Assembly: GCA_965243415.1 (NCBI GenBank)
Contig: OZ251549.1
Location: forward strand, 2,170,001-2,234,000
DNA length: 64,000 bases
Origin: G965204755 sp965243415
GTDB lineage: Bacteria > Acidobacteriota > Vicinamibacteria > Marinacidobacterales > Marinacidobacteraceae
Direction: 5' to 3'
Positions 59,788-64,000 of the stretch are shown here, in pieces; the first letter of the stretch is position 1, and the number at the start of each line of letters is the position of its first letter. The notes beneath the pieces were generated by a model. The model did not search any database and was not told where the DNA came from. It saw only the letters and a program-made list of their open reading frames with translations. A program made the position numbers and the translations under genes.

Positions 59788-60921
59788 ATGCTCCATCCGG
59801 CGATCGAACGACGCGCCGACCCGCTTCCGGGCGGCGCGCGGAACGGGAAGACGGCGCCCACCGAGAGGGCGCCGGGAAACGGGGACGAGGGGAAGCGCCG
59901 CGGGCCGGGGGGCGCCGCTGCGCGCAGCGGCGCCGGCACTGACTTCGGCACGGACCTCGGCGTAGACCTCGACCGGGACCCCGGCATCGAGATCGTCCGC
60001 GGGGAAGCGGGACTCGACCGGCGGGAAGCCCCGGAGCGGCCGCTCGACTCGAAGAGCCTCTACCTCGGCGCCCTCGCTCGCCGCGGCGGCGCGGGCGAAC
60101 AGAGCGAGTTGTCCTGCTGCGTCACCGGCAGGAAGCCGGAGGCGAGGCCGGGCGGCGCGGTGTTCCGCTGCGCCGCGCTCCGGTCCCCCGGCGCCGCGCC
60201 CTGCGGGCTGGTCGTCGCCCACCTGCGCCTGGTCGTGGCCCTGGCCCGGCGGTACGAGCACGTGAACCTGCCGCTCGAAGACCTCATCCAGGAAGGCAAT
60301 GTCGGCCTCCTCGGGGCGGTGCGCAGTTACGACCCGGAGCGGCACGGGAGATTCTCCCGCCACGCGGCGACCTGCATCCGGAAGGCGATCTGCGACGCCC
60401 TGACGGACGCCCGCCCGATCCACATCCCCCGGGCCGCGGTCGCGCTCCGCCGCCGCGCCGCCGGCGTCGCCGGGGAACTCGAACAGCGGTACGGCAACGA
60501 GGCCTGCGACGGGGGCGCGGTCCACGAGCACCGGCTCGAAGACGACGCCGCCGAGATGGGGCTCGACCCCGAAGATCTGCGCGACAACCGGCGCGCCGTT
60601 CCGGAGGTCGAGTCGCTGGACGCGCCCGGCCCGGACCGGGAGCCGGCGGCCGCCCGCCTGGCCGACCCGCGCACTCCGGACCCCGGGGACGCGGCGCTCG
60701 AAGGCGAACGGCGGGAACTCCTGCGCGAGGTCGTCTCCACGCTGCCGGACACCTGGCGCCGGGTGATGGAGCAGCGGTACGGCCTCGACGGGGGCGGGGG
60801 CGCCACCTTCGCGGAGATCGGGCGCGCCTTGAGCCTGACCCCGCCGCGGGTGCATCAGATCCACGCCAAGGGCGTGAAGGCGCTGCAGGAGCACGAGCGC
60901 CTGCTCCGGGCGCGCGGCTGA
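59788..60921 (+). CDS. Divergent sigma-70 family RNA polymerase sigma factor
   Basis: 377 aa from ATG 59788 (GGGAGG 6 bp upstream); GTG 59746 is an alternative. Region 2 is clear: HLRLVVALARRYEHVNLPLE, DLIQEGNVGLLGAVRSYDPE and RFSRHAATCIRKAICDAL. Region 3 follows (RRRAAGVAGELEQRYG). Region 4 ends with LPDTWRRVMEQRYGLDGGGG and SLTPPRVHQIHAKGVKALQE (-35 recognition helix). The melting-helix tryptophans of RpoD (TYATWWIRQAI) are replaced by HAATCIRKAI. The N-terminal ~120 residues are Gly/Ala/Arg-rich with a Cys-containing stretch, unlike RpoD region 1.1. Likely an alternative group 2/3 sigma factor. Confidence 0.8.
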   Translation: MLHPAIERRADPLPGGARNGKTAPTERAPGNGDEGKRRGPGGAAARSGAGTDFGTDLGVDLDRDPGIEIVRGEAGLDRREAPERPLDSKSLYLGALARRGGAGEQSELSCCVTGRKPEARPGGAVFRCAALRSPGAAPCGLVVAHLRLVVALARRYEHVNLPLEDLIQEGNVGLLGAVRSYDPERHGRFSRHAATCIRKAICDALTDARPIHIPRAAVALRRRAAGVAGELEQRYGNEACDGGAVHEHRLEDDAAEMGLDPEDLRDNRRAVPEVESLDAPGPDREPAAARLADPRTPDPGDAALEGERRELLREVVSTLPDTWRRVMEQRYGLDGGGGATFAEIGRALSLTPPRVHQIHAKGVKALQEHERLLRARG

Positions 60922-60969
60922 CCCGGCGCCCGGGCTTCCCGCCGGCGCCGCCGCCGGACGCGGGGGCGG

Positions 60970-63432
60970 TTACAGCGAGCGGAGGAGTGCCCAGGGGTTC
61001 GCGCGGGCGGCGCGGAGGCCGGCGTGGAAGCCGGCGGCGGCCATGAGGAGGGCCGTCAGCGCCGCCGGGCCCAGGTAGAGGAAGAGGTCGCCGGTCTCCA
61101 CCCAGGGGATGCGGCTGCCGATGCCGCGGGCGAGCAGCCAGCCGAGCAGCAGACCCAGCCCGATCCCGGCGCCGGCGGCGATGCCGGTGCGGCGGGCCAC
61201 CTGCCAGACGACGACCGCGGGTTCCGCGCCGAGGGCGAGTCGGATCGCGTTCGGCTGGGCTTCGCGGGCGGTGGTGTCGGAGATGTGGCCGACGACGCCC
61301 ACCACGGTGAGCAGCAGCCCGGCGGCCGCGAAGACGACGAGGACGACCGAGGTGAGCGCCGAACTGCCGAGCATTCCGGTCCGCCGGCTCCGCACCGACT
61401 CCGACTTCAGGACGCGCAGCGACGGATCCACCGTCGCCGGGAGATCGGCCAGCACCGACAGCCGGTCCGGGGACAGACCACCCCTGAACCGGGCGACGAC
61501 CTCGGTCTTGTTCGCCTGCAGGCCGGCGAGAGCCTGGAAGATACCGGGCGTCCCCTCCGCGGACGACTCTTCGACATACGGACGGTAGATCGTGGACCAG
61601 CGGTCCCGGGCCGGAAAGGTCAGGACATCGGCGGCGACGCCCACGACGCGCACCTGCTCGAACCCGATCCGGACGAGTTGCCCGACCGGGTCTTCGGCGG
61701 CGCGGGAGGCGAACGCCCGGTCCACCACGCCCACGGCTTCGCCGGATCTGCGGTCCGAATCCAGGAGACCCCGCCCCCGGAGGATCGGGATCCGGAGCGC
61801 TCCGAGCATCCCGCTGCTGACTTTGCGGGCGGCGACCGAGATGGCGTCCTGCCCCGGAGCGGCGGGGGGGCTGGTGGCCATCCCGGACGAATCGTCGGGA
61901 AGGGCGTCACCGTACCCGGCGCTCTCGACCGCGGGGAGGGCCTCGAGCCGTTCCACCAGTTCGTCGAGGATCCGCCGGCGGTCGCCGCTCGCGGGCGCCA
62001 GGTCCGCTCCCCGCCCCCCGAAGTCCACCGTCAGTACGGCGAGGTCGTCGTCGGAGTACCCGCCTCGACCGTCGAGGAGCGCTCGGGCGCTGCCGGCCAG
62101 GACCGCGGTGGCGACGAGGATCACAGTCGCGGCGGCGGTTCCGGCGGCGAGCAGCGGCATCAGGAACGGCCGGCGGCTGTGGGCGCCCCGGGTTCCGCCG
62201 GTCACCGCCGCCGACCGTTCCCGCAGGATCTCGAGGAGCGACGGCGACTCGGCGAGGGCCACCGCGACCAGCGCCGCCGCGAAGGCGCGCCCGGCCGTTT
62301 CGGCCCCGGCGTTCCAGTCCTGCGCGAACAGCAGGTGCGCCCCGTAGGTGCGGAGCAGGGGCAGGATCCAGGTCGAAACGGCGACCGCCCCCGCCGCCAC
62401 CAGGGACGCGAGCAGGAGGATCCGCAGCGCGGCGCCGGCGATCTCGTCCCCCGGCGTCGCGCCGAGCGCACGTCGGATCCCCGAGGTGCGCTGTTCCGAG
62501 AGGGCCTGGGAGAGCCGGAGGCTGGCCACGCTCGCCGCCGCCACCAGGAGCAGGAGCAACGCCCCGGCCCGCAGCACTTCGAGGGTCGGGCGGATGCTCT
62601 CCGTCAGGTCGGCGGTGACGGGCGACAGGACGACCCGCTCCTCCGCAGAGCGCAGTTCGGCGCGCTGCAGGATCCGGGTGGCTTCGGCGGCCGCCGTTGC
62701 CGGGGTGGCGTCCGGGGCGAGGCGTGCGTGCGTCGGCCCGCCGAAACTCGGCTCCCCATCGCTGACCGCGACGACACCCCGGGGCAGCCAAGCCATGAAC
62801 CGGGCCCCCGGGAACGCGAAGTCGCGTGGCAGCACCCCGATGACCTCCGTCCGCTGCGGCCCCAGTTCCACGATCTCGCCGACAGCGCCCGGGGCACTCC
62901 CGAAGAGGGCGGCGGCGAGGTCCTCGCGCAGGATCACCACCGGGGAAGCGCCGGTCCCGGCCACGACGGCGCGGTGGTCGGCGTCGTCGAACCCGCGGCC
63001 GGCGATCGGAGCCGCCCCGAGCGCCGCGAGGGTTCCGGGCGCCAGGTCCGCTGCCAGGATCAGCCGCGCGTGGGCGCCGCCGCCCACCACGGTGGAGCGC
63101 GGCATCCACGACCCGACCCAGGTCAGCGAGGTGGCGGACCCGGTGAGTTCCGCCACTTCCTCTGCGGAAAAACCCGCGATGGCGTCCGCTTCGTCGCTCC
63201 GGTCCGCCTCCGCCCCGGTCTCGCGGAGGGTCTCGATGTCCAGTTCGACGATCTCGTCCGCGTTTCTCCAGGACAGTTGCCGTCCGACCGTCGAGTCCCA
63301 GATCGCCGTGACGGAATGCCCGGCGGCGGCGGCGACGCTGAGCACCACGACCGCGGCGGCGGCGTTCCAGCGGGCGGCGACGAGGGAGCGGACCGCCACG
63401 CGGCCGGCGTTCTTCCAGCGGCTGCGGGTCAT
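60970..63432 (-). CDS. ABC-type permease, acidobacterial duplicated orphan permease (ADOP) family
   Basis: 820 aa with the duplicated MacB_PCD-FtsX layout. First periplasmic domain ~45-250, FtsX TM block ~270-390, linker helix ~410-445, second periplasmic domain ~445-680, second FtsX block ~690-815 ending ARANPWALLRSL. Typical pieces: GIRRALGATPGDEIAGAALR and NAIRLALGAEPAVVVWQVARR. No ATP-binding partner is adjacent, hence 'orphan'. Expansion of this family is a hallmark of Acidobacteria, which supports the taxonomic guess. ATG 63432. Transported substrate unknown; probably envelope-related efflux or signalling. Confidence 0.85.
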   Translation of the reverse strand: MTRSRWKNAGRVAVRSLVAARWNAAAAVVVLSVAAAAGHSVTAIWDSTVGRQLSWRNADEIVELDIETLRETGAEADRSDEADAIAGFSAEEVAELTGSATSLTWVGSWMPRSTVVGGGAHARLILAADLAPGTLAALGAAPIAGRGFDDADHRAVVAGTGASPVVILREDLAAALFGSAPGAVGEIVELGPQRTEVIGVLPRDFAFPGARFMAWLPRGVVAVSDGEPSFGGPTHARLAPDATPATAAAEATRILQRAELRSAEERVVLSPVTADLTESIRPTLEVLRAGALLLLLVAAASVASLRLSQALSEQRTSGIRRALGATPGDEIAGAALRILLLASLVAAGAVAVSTWILPLLRTYGAHLLFAQDWNAGAETAGRAFAAALVAVALAESPSLLEILRERSAAVTGGTRGAHSRRPFLMPLLAAGTAAATVILVATAVLAGSARALLDGRGGYSDDDLAVLTVDFGGRGADLAPASGDRRRILDELVERLEALPAVESAGYGDALPDDSSGMATSPPAAPGQDAISVAARKVSSGMLGALRIPILRGRGLLDSDRRSGEAVGVVDRAFASRAAEDPVGQLVRIGFEQVRVVGVAADVLTFPARDRWSTIYRPYVEESSAEGTPGIFQALAGLQANKTEVVARFRGGLSPDRLSVLADLPATVDPSLRVLKSESVRSRRTGMLGSSALTSVVLVVFAAAGLLLTVVGVVGHISDTTAREAQPNAIRLALGAEPAVVVWQVARRTGIAAGAGIGLGLLLGWLLARGIGSRIPWVETGDLFLYLGPAALTALLMAAAGFHAGLRAARANPWALLRSL

Positions 63433-63673
63433 CGGAAGGTCGAAAGCCTAAGGGGTGGGTGCTCGATGGCGCCCATATCCGGGACGGGCGCCGATTCCGG
63501 GAACGATCGGGGAACGGGCACTGTCGCCGTGGAAGCGATGGTTCGGGGCCCGGCGCCGGTTCCGATGTCCGCGGGTGTCGGGGCGCCCATTTCTCGACTG
63601 GCCGGAGCGGCTGGATCTCGTCGAACTGACGCTCGGTGAGGAACGACCGGCGAGAAAGGAAGGGTGCGACGCC

Positions 63674-64000
63674 TTACCGGGGCTCGTCGGCTGTCGGTGG
63701 TTCGGAGGCGGCGGACTGCGCCGAGCGCAGCGCTTCGCCGATCGGGCCCGGCATCATTCCGAGTATGGCCAGTTCGGCATCGCCATCCGTCCGGGCGCCG
63801 TGCTCGATGAACAGCGTCAGCAGATCGGCTCGCTGGATCACAGCCAGCATTTTGAGAGGGGATCCGTCTTTTGCCGAGTGGAGATCGGGATCGGCGCCCG
63901 CGTCGAACAACATTCGGGCGAACTCCGATTCTGCGGCCTGTTGCTCGGCAACCGGTGCGTCGCCGCCGCCATCGAGATGGCGAAAGAAGGATCCGGCCAC
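63674..64000 (-). CDS. Ankyrin-repeat protein, C-terminal part (5' end outside window)
   Basis: The frame runs off the window edge; at least 108 codons are present. One and a half ankyrin repeats are visible: FARMLFDAGADPDLHSAKDG and MLAVIQRADLLTLFIEHGAR. The end is Ser/Ala/Glu-rich with no Cys pair, so it is not a third member of the CVGC-ending ankyrin family at 21851 and 32128. The 63433-63673 gap before the permease gene shows no gene. Confidence 0.7.
   Translation of the reverse strand: MAGSFFRHLDGGGDAPVAEQQAAESEFARMLFDAGADPDLHSAKDGSPLKMLAVIQRADLLTLFIEHGARTDGDAELAILGMMPGPIGEALRSAQSAASEPPTADEPR

Overview
The window is a very GC-rich (roughly 70 %) bacterial chromosome segment. The content points to an acidobacterium-like or related environmental lineage. 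There is an 'acidobacterial duplicated orphan permease' (60970-63432). There are exported DUF1592/DUF1552 and DUF1549-DUF1553/DUF1501 protein sets, which are common in Acidobacteriota and Planctomycetes. There are also several sodium:solute symporters and F420 genes. I saw no rRNA, tRNA, CRISPR array, phage structural gene or transposase. Because GC is so high, most long antisense reading frames are spurious.

Layout. 1-4633: decayed defence-type island, with the C-terminus of a DUF499 protein, a frameshifted AAA ATPase, a DUF4276 stub and an intact DUF262-AlbA_2 fusion of visibly lower GC. 4945-11515: one minus-strand operon (small membrane protein, two symporters, PLP decarboxylase, alpha/beta hydrolase). 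11516-13265: noncoding GC-rich repeats. 13266-15964: halogenase-like flavoprotein with a HemN-like radical SAM protein. 16101-16860: a second degenerate array with about 60-bp period. 16890-17681: exonuclease III.

17819-34952 holds the most striking structure. A three-gene module (exported cytochrome-like DUF1592-type protein, Tat-exported DUF1552 protein, exported ankyrin protein) occurs twice, about 10.28 kb apart. Most of the module is almost identical at the DNA level. The exceptions are a 483-bp cassette coding a beta-sandwich-like segment of the first protein, and the C-terminal three quarters of the ankyrin protein; both have clearly diverged. Between the copies lie an OB-fold lipoprotein gene, a broken DUF4143 ATPase gene and recQ. 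A metallo-beta-lactamase-fold gene is translationally coupled to the second copy.

35690-37266: a coupled SMC-like ATPase and PD-(D/E)XK-like nuclease pair, a candidate defence module. 37306-42696: a four-gene operon (DUF1549/DUF1553, DUF1501, SUMF1-type, isocitrate lyase/PEP mutase family). 42660-45620: an Omp85/BamA-like outer-membrane protein gene whose last ~165-200 bp, stop codon included, is repeated seven more times downstream as decaying copies. 46927-51083: flippase-like membrane protein, npdG (with an in-frame low-complexity insertion), cofE and a secreted protein. 51183-58119: symporter, HtrA protease and an iron ABC importer operon. 58216-64000: orphan antitoxin, creatininase-like lipoprotein, divergent sigma-70 factor, duplicated orphan permease and the end of another ankyrin gene.

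All calls come from reading the sequence and recognising motifs; no database search was run. Percent identities and boundaries are by eye.
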